A stretch of 64,000 nucleotides of DNA, from NCBI GenBank assembly GCA_963575745.1, contig CAUYUJ010007247.1, forward strand, positions 125,001-189,000, given 5' to 3'. Position 1 is the first letter of the stretch; each line of letters begins with the position of its first letter. This DNA is from Prorocentrum cordatum. Its lineage: Eukaryota; Sar; Dinophyceae; Prorocentrales; Prorocentraceae. The notes under the pieces are model-generated. The model had not been told where the DNA came from and ran no database searches. It saw nothing but the letters and a program-made list of their open reading frames with translations. The translations under genes and the position numbers were made by a program. This document shows positions 10,605-21,974 of this stretch, one piece after another.

Positions 10605-11430
10605 TTGCTCGCACGGAATGCCCTGAGGGTCATTCCGTGCGAGCGGGCTGGCTGACCCCGATAGCAGTTGGAATTCCAACTTTTGGGTGGGACCCCCTTT
10701 AGGGGCCACAATGGAGGTCCCTTCCGCGCGAGCGGGCTCGCATGGAATGCCCCTGAAGGTCATTCCGTGCGAGCGGGCTCGCTGATCCCGATAGCCGCTG
10801 GAATTCCAACTCTTAGGTGGGGGGGGGCCCTAGGGGCCACAAGGGAGGTCCCTTCCGCGCGAGCGGGCTCGCATGGAATGCCCCTGAGGGTCATTCCGTT
10901 CGATCGGGCTGGCTGGTGCCGATAACCGTTGGAATTCCAACTTTTAAATGGCACCCCCTAGGGGCCACAGGGGAAGTCCCTTCCGCGCGAGCGGGCTCAC
11001 ATGGAAGGCCCTGTCATTCCGTTCGAGCGGGCTCGCTGATTCCGATAGCCGTTGGGATTCCAACTTTTAGGTGGGACCCTCTAGGGGCCACAAGGGGAAG
11101 ATCCCTTCCGCGCGAGCGGGCTCGCATGGAATGCCCCTGGGGTCATTCCGTTCGAGCGGGCTCGCTGATTCCGATAGCCTTTGGGATTCCAACATGTAAG
11201 TGGGACCCCCGAGGGGCCACAGGGGAGGTCCCTTCCGCGCGAGCGGGCTCGCATGGAATGCCCCTGAGGGTCATTCCGTGCGAGCGGGCTCGCTGATCCC
11301 GATAGCCGTTGAAATTCAAACTTTTAAATGGGGCCCCCTAGGGGCCACAAGGGAGGCCCCTTCCGCGCGAGCGGGCTCGCATGGAATGCCCGTGAGGGTC
11401 ATTCTGTTCGAGCGGGCCTCGCGCCGCGCG
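10605..11430. repeat. 128-bp tandem array with conserved hairpin and palindrome
   Basis: The landmark GCATGGAATGCCCCTGA recurs at 10740, 10871, about 10999, 11124, 11251 and 11379, giving periods of 131, 128, 125, 127 and 128 bases. Each unit holds two structures. One is a hairpin with arms GCTCGCATGGAATG and CATTCCGTGCGAGC, paired apart from one wobble, around an ~11-base loop. The other is a 14-base palindrome, GTTGGAATTCCAAC or a variant. The right end of the array abuts the reverse-transcriptase remnant, which stops at the start of its RNase H. Confidence 0.9.
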
Positions 11431-13068
11431 CCGAACTTCTCGACGCTGCTCCTCCGCCGTACTCGAGGTGGCAATGGTGCCCCCTCCGTGCAGACTGGCA
11501 TTGAACATTGTCGCGGCGGGGTCCCAGGGCATCGACGGGTCGATGGCGACCGCGAGGGGCGAGAGCCGCAGCGGCTGCCCACTCTCTCAGCACCTCCCGC
11601 GGCGCCTCGCGCCTGGGCCCACCGCTAAACTCCATGCGCCGCGAGTAGACCTCCGAAAAAATGCTCAACGCCCCATCGGCAGATCAAGAACCCCCAGGAC
11701 ATGATGTCCACGATCCGCGCGATCACGTCGGGCAACTCCCACTGGCTGGTCAGGATCTCCTGGATGCCTCGGACCGCGAGCCACATCTTGTCCTGGTTCG
11801 GGGCCATCCGGGCACCCTCGAAGTAGCCCCCGATCATGCGAGCTTCCGAGGAGCATGCGTCCTTGCGAGCCTTGAAGCCCGCAGCCATCACCAGGTCCTG
11901 GCCCCCAGCCAGATCTCCTCCACCGTCGCAACCCCCTTCAGGTCTGGCAGCACAGGGTAGCAGTCCGATGATGCCGAAGTCATCGATGTACTCGCAGTGA
12001 GCCGCTGGCACTTCCCGGCTGTGCCGGGGCAGGTGGCCGCCCTCGGCGAGACGCTGGGCCTCCGACGGCGACGGCTGCCCAGCCTGCGGCCCCGCGTTGA
12101 AGACGTCGCCCATCGTCGTCTGAGCCATCCAGCACGCCCACGAGAATCCCACGAGAGCAACCTTCACCCCGACGTAGGCGCCACTCCCAGGCAACCGCGA
12201 GCCATCGGGCAGGCCCGCGTCCAGCTCGTCCGCCGAAACGCCCGGCAGCGCGAAGTAGGGGGCGATTTCCTTTCAATTCCAGCGTGTAACAGAAATCGGG
12301 CAGGTCGCCCGTGCCAATGCGCATGGCCACCCTATCCCCCTTCATCTCCTCCGACATATCCAGGAAGGACATCGCACTCGCGCCGCCCATAGCACGCCAC
12401 GGTGGAGCCCGCCACCGCGTGTTGGAGCGCCTCTGGTCGAACGCCAGGCGGAGCGTCACTTCCGGCTCCCCGTTGATCAGCTCGGCCTTCTTCGCCACCC
12501 AGAACAGCCCGACCTCGTCTGCCTTCTCGGGCGCGCGACGCAGCATACCCGCCGGGGCCGTCCTTCGTGATAGCTGCAGCATCTCCTTCCTCTTCCTGAA
12601 GTTAGGATCCGCGTAGTTGCGCACCTCGCACGCCAGCGCGCAGGCGTCGCCATCCTTCTTCAGCATCTCCGCCCAAAACTTCTTCAACTTCAGTGCCGGA
12701 CGAAGCGGCGCAGACCTCGCGCTCGCAAGTCTGGTCCCCGGGGGAGGTAGGGCGACCCGATCCCACTGGGCGGGTAACGTCTCGCCGCTGTCTTGCAGCC
12801 GCGCACCCCCGCCAGCGCCCCTCCTCCGAAGTTCGGCCAACCTCTGCATGGAGGTTGACCGGGACTGACTGCGCGCCGCCGAAATGGCAGGGCGCAGCCG
12901 CAGTATCGCGGCCCCTTGACCCGGCGTCGTCGGCTGTGGCTGCTGGCGACGAACCTCCCCATGCACCCGCCGACCGCCGGGAGGTCCCCGCCCAGGTGGC
13001 CAAGCTCCCGCGGTAGAGTTGACGCAGCGCCAAGAGAGAGAGCGGCTGGCCCGCCCAAAGGTCTCCAC
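11430..13068 (-). pseudogene. Reverse transcriptase remnant, YR/DIRS-like
   Basis: Read 13068 to 11430. Near 12480-12330 the frame carries VGLFWVAKKAEL, LRLAFDQRRSN and FLDMSEEMKG, corresponding to the fingers motifs LVWDCRRVN and PLGS of the intact element. After a frameshift near 12240 the second frame carries FSWACWMAQ (motif B) and the catalytic YIDDFG at 11990-11973, then thumb sequence. Around 11520-11440 a third frame shows NASLHGGG, matching the first RNase H strand with its Asp lost. At least two frameshifts make it non-functional. Confidence 0.75.
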
Positions 13069-13228
13069 CTACTCCTTCCATCGCGACGAGACCCCGCGAC
13101 GCGTCGAGCTCGGGCGCTCTGGGCGCGAGAACAGCGCCACCTCGGACAAGACGTCGCGCCACCGAGACATCGGAAACCCAGTTCGTCGCGCGCCGGCTCA
13201 CGTGGCAACCGACGAAAAAGGTCACTCG

Positions 13229-14016
13229 TCAGCTGCTGCAGAAAAAATAGAGGCAACAACAGACGCCGGCGCAGCGCTCCATCACCCCGCCAGCTGCAAA
13301 GGCCAGCAAACACGAAGCTGAGCGGCCCCGACTAAAGCTCCTTGGTCGTTGCGGCGGGGCCGCCGAACCCCCGCCCAGGTCGACCCGCGCCTGCAGCAGC
13401 TGCGCGTCCCGGCCCATGGCCTTCTTCACCTCCTCCTCGGCACTCATCACCCGAGTCGCACTCTTGCCCGCCAGCTGAGGGCCGGCCGCCGAGCCGCCTC
13501 CCAGCCCACCTTCGACTTCCAACCCTTGGCGTCCTTGGGGCGGCCCCGCTCGTCGCGGCTCTGCGCGTCGCGGCGCGCTCGCACGATGGCGCGCCCCTTG
13601 CGCGCCGGCCGCTCGAAGCTCACCAGATTGAGCACCCCCTTCTGGCGGTCCATCATCAGCATCGTGTCCACCGCCGCGAATGCCGCAATCATCTCCCGAG
13701 CCGCGTTGCACTCTGTCAACCCAAGGTCCCGCGCGAAGTCTCGAGCCCACGCCTCCGCCGTCCTCCCTGACGAGTAGATATCCGACATCGCCCCCACGGA
13801 GATCCGCTGACGATACCCCTCGGACATCCGGCCATTCCACTCGTCGGCGGGGATCTCTTGAGCCCGTTGCTGCTTGGGGCATGGCGGGCGTCGTGGCCCT
13901 CGCCCCCCCCTCCCCCCACGACGTAATGCGCTCCGGGCACTGCTGCCGTGCGTTCTGGGATCCGCGCTGGCGTCCGCGTAGGAATCCGCATAGGAGCCTG
14001 GTCCGCAATCGCCGTT

Positions 14017-14054
<38 letters not shown>

Positions 14055-14127
14055 CTCGTCGCTCATGGTCGTCGCGCGCCCGGGCACGGCTGAAGCTTGC
14101 ATATTCCAGGCCGATGGCGGCAATCAT
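13229..14127 (-). pseudogene. Gag C-terminal fragment of the decayed YR element
   Basis: Helical, Arg/Ala-rich sequence with a poly-Asp stretch encoded by (GTC)n at 14020-14050. SGRTAEAWARDF and WKSKVGWEAA parallel SGRTAKIELGEWL and WRSKVDWALADE of the Gag at 53088-55112, in the same order and spacing. A frameshift near 13450 moves the reading to a second frame with FSRGRS near its end. The function would be particle/RNA assembly, inferred only from position. Confidence 0.5.
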
Positions 14128-14210
14128 CTAGGGGGGGTGGAAGGGGGTCGACGTCGTCGCGTTTCGCGCCGGCAGCGTCTGGGAATGCCTAAGAATGACG
14201 GAGGATGGGC

Positions 14211-15204
14211 AGCGCCAGCATGTAGATGGCGATTTGCACCGCAACGCCAGTGCACACCGCAGTGCCTGCGTGCACCGCAGCGCCTGCGTACGCCGCGCCG
14301 CCTATGCACGCCGCGGCAGCCGCGCGCGACGCAGCGTCAGTTTGCGCCGCCGTCCCCGCGGGCACAGCAGCTCGCGCACACCGCGGCGCTTGCGTGCGCC
14401 ACATCAGCCGCGTGCAACACAGCGCCAGTGTACACCGCAATGCCTGCGCGCATTGCAGCGCCCGCGTGCACCGCGGCGCCCTCGTGCACCGCAGCAACCG
14501 CGCGCAACGCAACCCCACTGTTGCATATAGAATGTTATAACGAACCCTAATGACAAAATGGAGCGCTTGTGGATTCCACGCATGGACAACGGAGCGCCGC
14601 TGGAATCTACGAGCCCTCCCGAGCCAGCCAATCTGCACCCGGGAAGCTCCAACTGAAATTGGCCGTCCGAAAACCGAGTGCGGAGCGGGCTGAGATGCGC
14701 GCGCGCGCTGCAGCGCCAACCCGCACGACTGGGGGCAAGGGGGGGGAGGAGGAGGAGGCGGTGGAGGTGGAGGAAGAGGGAGGAGGAAAGGAAATCGCAT
14801 TCGACTATCCGCACTTTTCTGGCATGGCTTCTCTAGTTGTCTGCAGCAGATCCCCGCGTGCATGCTCCTTATACCTGTCCTACGCACGCAGTCGCAGTGG
14901 TGCACCAACGCTGCGTTGCACGCGGATGTCGAAGTGTAGACGCGCGCTGTGGCGTGCACCGGCGCTGCGGTGCACGCGAGCATCGTGGCGTGCGCAGGCG
15001 CTGCGTTGCACGTGGTAGCTGCGGTGTGCACATGCACGCCGGCGCTGAAGTGTACGCAGGCACCTCGGTGCACGCAGGCGCTGCGTTGCACGCGGTTGTT
15101 GCGGTGCACGCGGGCGCTGTGGTATACGCGCGCGCCGCGGTGCACGAGAGCGCTGCGGTGTACACAGGCGCAGTGGGGCACATCGCCACCTACATGCTGC
15201 TCGC
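14211..15204. mobile_element. Fold-back element: long inverted arms made of 21-bp repeats
   Basis: The left arm (about 14212-14530) and right arm (about 14870-15200) are inverted copies. The outer ends read GCCAGCATGTAGATGGCGAT on the left and, reverse complemented, GCAGCATGTAGGTGGCGAT on the right. Each arm then consists of ~21-base tandem units of the GTGCACCGCAGCGCCTGCG type. The ~340-base middle has no recognisable gene. There is no transposase, so it would be non-autonomous. It lies between two Gag fragments. A clean target-site duplication is not visible. Confidence 0.7.
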
Positions 15205-15651
15205 GTCGTCGTCGTAGGCGTCCTTTGTCGCTCGTCGCTCGTCGCGTCGCGCGCGCGGGCGCGGTCGCGGTGCCGGAGCCACGCGGCGGGGGGGGCGTTG
15301 CGCCGGCCCCCCCCCCTCGCACCCCCCTCGGCGACGCCCGTCATCGCCGAACATAAAGAAACGCGCTCCTTGATAATCATCCAACTGCTCCATGAACGCC
15401 TGCTGCGGCAGCTGAACCTTGAACCGCATCCGCTTGCTGGCCAGCTCCGACGCCTCTGGGGTGCTGGGCGCCGCTCTCTTTTCCGGCGTTTCCATCGAGA
15501 TCGGCCCGGGCGTCTTGGCCAGCGAGCCCACTGTCGCGCCGCCCGACGACGCAGCGCCTGAACCCTCGATAGCAGCTACCCGATCTCCGACACCCCCCTC
15601 GGCTGGAGGGCCCCCCCTGCGAGCGGGCCTCGGACGTGTCCAGGCGGGCAA
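15199..15651 (-). pseudogene. Gag-like fragment
   Basis: A frame read from 15651 has KTPGPISMETPEKR, a helical segment with LPQQAFMEQLDDYQG, and then PRPRPRARRDERRA before the fold-back element. The last phrase is echoed on the far side (14013-14095) as RARARDDHERRA followed by Asp residues, so the coding sequence either had an internal repeat or was duplicated on insertion. No identified function. Confidence 0.35.
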
Positions 15652-15889
15652 TCGTGCGCTCGATCACCTGGCGATTGGCCTCCTCCGCTGCGCGATCCCG
15701 CGACTCGACGGGCGACTCTAACACGTCTCGCCGCAACTCCCGGGTCCGCTCCGCCGTTGATCATCTCGCTGATCTCTTCCATCATCAAAATGAGGGGGCC
15801 GAACGGTCATTCACTGTCCCTGGGTGCGTGGCTGAAAGGGAACTCCGCGGTGCGGATTCTCGTTGTTGTTTGTTGTTGTTTGTTGTTGT

Positions 15890-16150
15890 CGTCGTCCCAC
15901 CCGCAACCCGCCCCGCGACCCACCCGCGATCCAACCCACGACCCACCCCGCGACCCACCCGCGACCCACCCGCGACCCACCCGCGACCCACCCCGCGACC
16001 CACCCCGCGACCCACCCCGCGACCCACCCCGCGGCCCACCCCGCGACCCACCGGCGACCCACCGGCGACCCACCCGCGACCCACCCGCGACCCACCCGCG
16101 ACCCACCCCGCGACCCACCCCGCGACCCACCCGCGACCCACCCGCGACCC
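15890..16150. repeat. CCCGCGACCCA minisatellite
   Basis: 10-11-base tandem units (CCACCCGCGA / CCACCCCGCGA), highly regular. Confidence 0.95.
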
Positions 16151-16600
16151 AAACCACGTTCAAGGTACAAACCACAATTTTCGGCGCCTGCGGCTGGCTT
16201 TTTTGCATTCCTTCCAGGTGGAGAGCCCGCGACCCCCCCCGTGACCAACTCGCGACCAACCCGCGACCCAAACCGCGCTCAGGGTACAGACCACATTTTT
16301 CGGCGCCTGCGGCGGGCATCTTTTGCATTCGTTCCAGGTGAAGCGCCCGCGGCCCACCCGCGACCACGTTCAGGGTACAAACAACATTTTTCGGCGCCTG
16401 CGGCGGGCATCTTTTGCATTCCTTCCCGGTGGAGAACCCGCGGCCCACCCGCGACCCAAACCACGTTCAGTGTACAAACTAATGTTTTGGGCGCCTGCGG
16501 CGGGCTGCTTTTGCATTCCTCCCAGGTGGAGATGGCGAGCCAGCGACCCACCCGCGAACCAAACCACGTTCACTGAACAAACCAATGCCGCACAAATGCG
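16150..16600. repeat. ~100-bp tandem repeat, about five copies
   Basis: The landmark AAACCACGTTCARGGTACAAAC followed by TTTTCGGCGCCTGCGGC and TTTTGCATTC recurs near 16150, 16268, 16362, 16458 and 16560, with each copy flanked by remnants of the CCCGCGACCCA unit. 16600-16840 holds nothing I recognise. Confidence 0.85.
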
Positions 16601-16839
16601 GCGGCGGATTTTCGCATGCCGTCTGAGCCCGCAAAGACCGCGTCAAGTTCCGCGCATCCACACCCGCCCGCCCAGCAACTTTGCCCTGGCGAGTTGCCTT
16701 GATCAGAGAAGCCGGGGAGCATAAATTGGAAAAGAAAGGTTTGCGTTGCAGTCATCTCGGGAAAGGAGGGGGAGGCAGGAGGAAAAAACAGGGGACGAGG
16801 AGGACGCGGAACAAGAGAGGATGCAAGGATAATGTGGAG

Positions 16840-17200
16840 AAAGAAAAGGAGGAGGAGGAGCAGGAGGACGAGGAGGGGGAGGAGGGGGAGGAGGAGGACG
16901 AGGCGGGGAAGGAGGGGGAGGATGAAGATGATGGACGACAATGGGAGGACGATGATGGAGGCCGATGAGGGGGAGGACGAAATGGGAGGACGATGATGAC
17001 AGGACGAGGGGGGGAGAGGGAGGACGAGGAAGAAGAGGAGGAGGAGGAGGAGGAGGACGAGGTGGAGGAGGAGGAGGATGACGATGACGATGACGATGAC
17101 GATGAGGACGAGGAAGAGGAGGAGGAGGAGGAGGGAGGAGGAGGAGGAGGAGGAGGAGGAGGAGGAGGAGGAGGAGGAGGAGGAGGAGAGCGCCATCGAC
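16840..17200. repeat. (GGA)n tract with GAC/GAT interruptions
   Basis: About 360 bases of GGA/GAC/GAT. Poly-Glu/Asp and antisense poly-Ser/Leu/Pro frames are artefacts. Confidence 0.95.
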
Positions 17201-17289
17201 AGGGAAGGTAGGGGCCACGAGGTCCGCTTGCTCGACGACGCCCGCGTCGCCCGCGCCCGCCCCCTCACTCTTATCCGCGACTGCGGGGT

Positions 17290-17980
17290 GCTACGTCGCC
17301 TTCTGGGACTCCGAGAGGTCGCTCAGCTGGGCCGCCAAGGCCGCGTCCACAGCAGAAGGCTGCGAGGGTGACGGCGCGGGCGGCGGCCTGGGCGCAGCGC
17401 GACCGACGGCCGCGTCCACGCTCGAGACCGACGTTGGTCTGATCGAGGACTCCCCCGGCCCCGCGCGGTCGGACCACTCGCGCGCAGCCCGGATCAAGGC
17501 CAGCCAACGCTGCAAGGGCATCAGCTGCTGAACCCACCCCTTCCACTCGAAGAGGTGGCTTGCCCGCCCGCGCACGACGCCCGAGCTCTCCGCGAAGGCG
17601 TCCAGGTAACTCACGAGAGCCGCCCGCGCCTTCTTCATGTGCTCGATCACCCCAAGCAGCGTCAGGGCCTCGTACGACACGAACATAGCGGCCAGCACGC
17701 CCAGGAATCGCCTGGGACTCCTCAAAGACCACCTCAAAGTCTTGAGAGAAGACGCCCCCGAGCTGAACCATGCGCACAGCGCGTTCACCGCGATCGCCCG
17801 CTGGCCCGCGGGACCCGGACGATAGAGCGGTAGAGTAGGGACCGCCCCCGCACGCACCCCATCCGTCGCCTGCTGGAGGTGCGGGGGATGGGGGGGTGAG
17901 AGGACCAGGGCCCGAAAAAAGTCACTGAAATATACAACGCGCAAGGGAGGGGGGAGGAACTGTTGGGACAAACGTCGCAC
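17290..17980 (-). pseudogene. Gag-like fragment with a hydrophobic segment
   Basis: A 229-codon frame. A hydrophobic stretch (FLGVLAAMFVSYEALTLLGV) is followed by amphipathic helix, Trp-rich sequence and a Pro/Ser-rich tail. This layout (membrane-like segment, helix, acidic/Ser-Pro tail) parallels the Gag at 53088-55112, but I see no convincing residue-by-residue match. It may instead belong with the ORF at 18150-19490. Confidence 0.35.
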
Positions 17981-18149
17981 GAACCCGCTCGCCGTCCAGG
18001 CAGCTCGGAAAATTCACCTCTCGCGCCCGTCAGCGCCACCTCAAGCGCCCCCCAAGCGAAGCATGATGGATTGCAAGGCCATGGCGTGCGCCACCCCTTG
18101 GCGAACGGTGGCGCGGCACCCCTGCGTCGCTCCCTCGCGCTGCATTCGG

Positions 18150-19490
18150 CTAGCGGCTAGCCGCCACCCCAAGCTCATCAATAGTGGCCGTGATCGTCGT
18201 GCCCTCCAGCTGCCAACCGCGGATCTCCATCAAGACAACTATGCACTCACGGCTTCGCTCCGCCTGCCCTGGATCCCTACCAGGAGGCGCCGGCATGCTC
18301 TCGAACGCGATGAAACCCCCATCCTGCTTCAGGCCACCGCGAGACAAACCTCCCTCCTGAGCGCCGACGTCCACGGCGTGAGAATCCTTGGGGGCCTCGT
18401 CCTGCTCGGCGCTGCCTGTCCCCGCCGAGCCGCCGACTCGATCGGCGTTGGTGTCGCCATCCCAAAAGGGGAGGTCCGAGGGGGGAAAGTTCATGGTGCC
18501 GACCGCGCACTCCGTGCCGGGGTTGACGACGCTCTCACCCTCCTTCTGGTTGCTCTCGATGCCGTGGCCTGCGAGGATCACCTGCACCACGTGTCCGTCG
18601 ATGGTTCTGTTCTTGGCGTCCACTCCTGCTTCGCGTCGAAGTCCTGCGGCACGACGCTTGCCTCGGGACAGGGAGCCGGGCCAACACCTCAATCTCCGAC
18701 TCCTCGCCAACGATGTCGCGGGAGGAGGAGGGAAGGCGCAGGCCCTACCTGCGGCGCGCCTGGCCTCCTGGAGCTCGACGGCCAGGAGGGCGAGCGCATC
18801 CCGATCGACACGGAGTTCGTCCAGAAGGACGAGCTGGTCGAAGTCCACCTCAAAGCGCGTCTCGCCGCACTCTCCAGGTGCATCGGCCTCGGATGCGATG
18901 TCGAAAACGACGGCGCTGCCGAAGCAGGTCGAGGGACCCGAAGCTGCCGAAGTCTCGGCCGGAGGGAGAGCACCAGGAGCACCGCTAGGAAGAGCTGCCC
19001 TGCCAGACAGCTCGTCCGCCCTCAGGTCCATGACATTGTCCTTGAGGTCCAACAATATGGAAGCAAGGGAGCCTGCACCACAATCGCCGCCCCGGATGCT
19101 GTCCCCGCCGTCCTCAGTGCTGAAACTGTCGATGGAGCGGCTGCCAACGCAGCTGGAGCCAAGAGCACCGCCAAGAAGAACTGCCCTGTCAGACAGCACG
19201 TCGGCCCGCAGCTCCATGACGATGTCCGTGATGTCCATCAGCACGGAGGCAATGGAACCCGCACCAGAAACCACGCCCTTGACGCCCTCCCCGCCTTCCT
19301 CGGTGCTGGAACTGTCGACGTGGCTACCGCCAACGTAGCTGGAGCCCATCTCCGCGTCCTCGTACTCGTCGTCGGACTCGTCGGCCCCCTCCACGTCGGC
19401 CACGCTCTCGGCCTCATCAATCGAGCGCGCAACATCCTCTGCGCGCCTGGCCGCCACCGCACGTGCCGCCTCTGCCTTGCGCAAGGCCAT
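18150..19490 (-). CDS. Uncharacterised ORF with Ala-rich, acidic N-terminus and 63-residue internal duplication
   Basis: About 446 codons from the first ATG. An Arg/Ala coiled-coil-like start leads to an acidic stretch ending DDEYEDAEM, then two tandem ~63-residue units (about 19346-19158 and 19157-18972) sharing SxxVGxxxxDSxSTEEGG and AGSxASxLxDxxDxVMxLRAD. The C-terminal half has no recognisable domain. Upstream in another frame (20030-19560) is a continuous Ala-rich region ending MATREAEAGRAVA, which looks like the same protein before a frameshift. The unit resembles no family I know. It could be the N-terminal part of the decayed element's Gag or an independent gene. Confidence 0.35.
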   Translation of the reverse strand: MALRKAEAARAVAARRAEDVARSIDEAESVADVEGADESDDEYEDAEMGSSYVGGSHVDSSSTEEGGEGVKGVVSGAGSIASVLMDITDIVMELRADVLSDRAVLLGGALGSSCVGSRSIDSFSTEDGGDSIRGGDCGAGSLASILLDLKDNVMDLRADELSGRAALPSGAPGALPPAETSAASGPSTCFGSAVVFDIASEADAPGECGETRFEVDFDQLVLLDELRVDRDALALLAVELQEARRAAGRACAFPPPPATSLARSRRLRCWPGSLSRGKRRAAGLRREAGVDAKNRTIDGHVVQVILAGHGIESNQKEGESVVNPGTECAVGTMNFPPSDLPFWDGDTNADRVGGSAGTGSAEQDEAPKDSHAVDVGAQEGGLSRGGLKQDGGFIAFESMPAPPGRDPGQAERSRECIVVLMEIRGWQLEGTTITATIDELGVAASR

Positions 19491-20037
19491 CGCCACGCGC
19501 TCGGCCTCCTGCCTGACCGCGCATCGGTTGCTACCGCGCGCCCGGCCTCCGCCTCGCGCGTGGCCATGGCAGCAGCAGCCGAAGAAGCGGCCAGCGACGC
19601 CGCTACGGCGGCCGCGAGAGCCACCGAGAGGGCGCCCGCCGCTTGGGACTGCGCAGCAGCCGCCGCCAGGGCAGCCGCCAGAGCAGCCTCAGCGAGGCCG
19701 TCGGCGGCCTGGTCGGCAGCCGTAGCAGCAGCTGCAGCCGCACCGTATCCAGCCGCGGTGCCCGCGGCAGCAGCGCGGGCGAACTCCGCCGTCCGGCGGC
19801 GCTGGCCGCGGCGTTGGGCCGCGCGCGAGGGGCGGCCCCCGCCGAGGCCAGGCGGCAGCTCCACGGCGGCCCAGGAGCACCCAGCCAGAGCGGACTCGGC
19901 GGAGCCGTCCGCGGCGCCCACGGCCCCCGCCTCGAAGGCGGCACTGGCGGGCTCCATGACACGATCACGAGGGAGGGCTTGGAAGGAGGGACCAGGGGGT
20001 TGAAGGGAAAGGCCGAGCCACTTGAGCCATCTGTGAT

Positions 20038-20312
<275 letters not shown>

Positions 20313-21974
20313 GGCGTTACACAAAGCAACACACACCAGCAACGTCTGCTGTGTGTGCTGTGACTCTTGTTGCTGGCGTGTGATATGCCATTTGTGTTGC
20401 TGATGTGTGCTGCGTGACTGCTCCCAACCATCCTGTGATGTGGGTATCTCGATTTGAAAAGGCAACACCCCGCGTCCTCTCCTCTCCTCCTCCACCTCCC
20501 CATCTTATCGCCTCCTTGCCTGTGCTCTTCGCACATCACGACCACGATGGACAGTCGTAGGATAACAATACATGCAAACGTCATTTGAAGCGTGGGGGTC
20601 ACCAATTTCATGGTTTCGACGACTTCGGGCCCAGAGGGGGCTCAGACTAGCGCGTCCCGCCCTATTGCGGGCTTTACCATCGTCTCCTCCCGCTGGGTCC
20701 CATCCCCTCCTCTTTTCATTCCCTGCGCTCGACCCCATCAAAGACACGAGAGCGAAAAGATCGGGACCTGCGCCTCCTACCTCGACAAGGAGAGGAAAGA
20801 GGCGGGCGTACCATCTGCGCCCCTCCTCCCTCTCTTCCCCCTCCCCCACGCCGACGACGAAGAGAGAACCCCCTGGAACCCCGTACAACCCTTTAAATTG
20901 TTAGCGCACTTGGAAATCCCCATCCTCCCTTCCCCAGCGCGCACATGGGAGTGGCCTCCTTCGAGGGCACAAGGCGTCGCAGAAGCCCTCCTGCATTCGT
21001 GGGAGCCTGCGGTCCCTTCTGGTAAGGGCCCGCTTTTTCAGATCCCCCCCTCTCGTCAACGCGTCCCCCCCTCCCTCCTCCTCTCTTCCACGGTGAAGAC
21101 GAGGGGATGAACCCGAGCCACGTCGGCGGCGGGGCTTCCCCAAAACTACAACTCGATGCTTTTGAATCGCCATTTCCTGTGCCGTCGACGCGGCGGGCGG
21201 GGAAGTCATCGTCGCCGTCCTTAGCCCCCTCCCCCCAAACCAGCGTTCGCCCACGGGCCGTCTTGCAGCTAACGGCCCCCAGGTGGCTTGAAAGCGCCCT
21301 CCCCCCAACGCTGAAAGCTGGAGAACACCTCCAGCACGATTCACGTCGAGTCCCCGAACTGTCTTGACTTTTGAACCGTTTCTTGACGAGAGCATGAACA
21401 CACATAATAACCTCCATGATACGTGTTCCTTCATGCTGAAGGCTCTTAGGCGGGGGGCGGCGGCGGGGCGCGCGGGAAGCGTCCTTGCCAGTAGCCGCGC
21501 TGCCCTTCTGGCCCATGGCTCGCTCACGGGGCCCAGGGCCCCGCGGCGGGGATCGGCATGGGGGGCCGAGAGCCCCCTGCACCTCCTCCTCCTCCTCCTC
21601 TTCCTCCTCTTCCTCTTCCAACTCCTCCTTCTCCTCCTTCTCCTCCTCCCCGTGGGTTGTGCGGCCGGAGAATCGAAACCGAGGAAGAGGGAGAAGGAGA
21701 GGGAAGACACCAGAGTGAAGAACAGAGCAGGGGCAACATCATACTCAAAGACGCAAGCATGCGCAGACCCCCACGGGAGGAGGAGGAGAACGGGGGGGAG
21801 GAGGGTGAAGGATGGATGGAATATGGCGGGGAAAATGGGAGGATATGCTATTGGATTGCGGACCTGATTAATCGTAGCCACGGTTGTCAGATAATAAAAC
21901 AACCAGCTTTCTGGCCAAACAATCATACTTGCACGACCACTCTTCGGACGAGAAGGAGGCCTGGCGGAGGAACC
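20313..21974. other. Anonymous sequence, no gene recognised
   Basis: It contains a short (TCC)n run at 21580-21650. Several frames of 80-240 codons exist on both strands, but none shows a domain, repeat or codon pattern I would trust. Confidence 0.5.

Larger units (their letters stand above)
11430..17980 (-). mobile_element. Decayed YR-type retrotransposon (Gag pieces and RT), interrupted
   Basis: Minus-strand order: Gag-like fragments (17.98-17.29, 15.65-15.2 and 14.13-13.23 kb), then reverse transcriptase (13.07-11.43 kb). The RT and the Gag C-terminal region resemble, in layout and motifs, the intact YR element at 47.7-55.1 kb. No recombinase, methyltransferase or terminal repeats were found; the 3' part is lost where the 128-bp array begins. 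A fold-back element and several minisatellites lie within it. That all fragments come from one insertion is inference. Confidence 0.55.

Noticed and set aside
18063-20003. 646-codon plus-strand ORF
   Set aside because: It is antisense to the better-supported minus frame with the 63-residue duplication, and its composition follows the GC-rich reverse strand. No domain.
20015-20030. Relic of the dinoflagellate spliced leader (reverse strand of CTTGAGCCAT)
   Set aside because: Only about ten bases match and the rest of the leader is absent.
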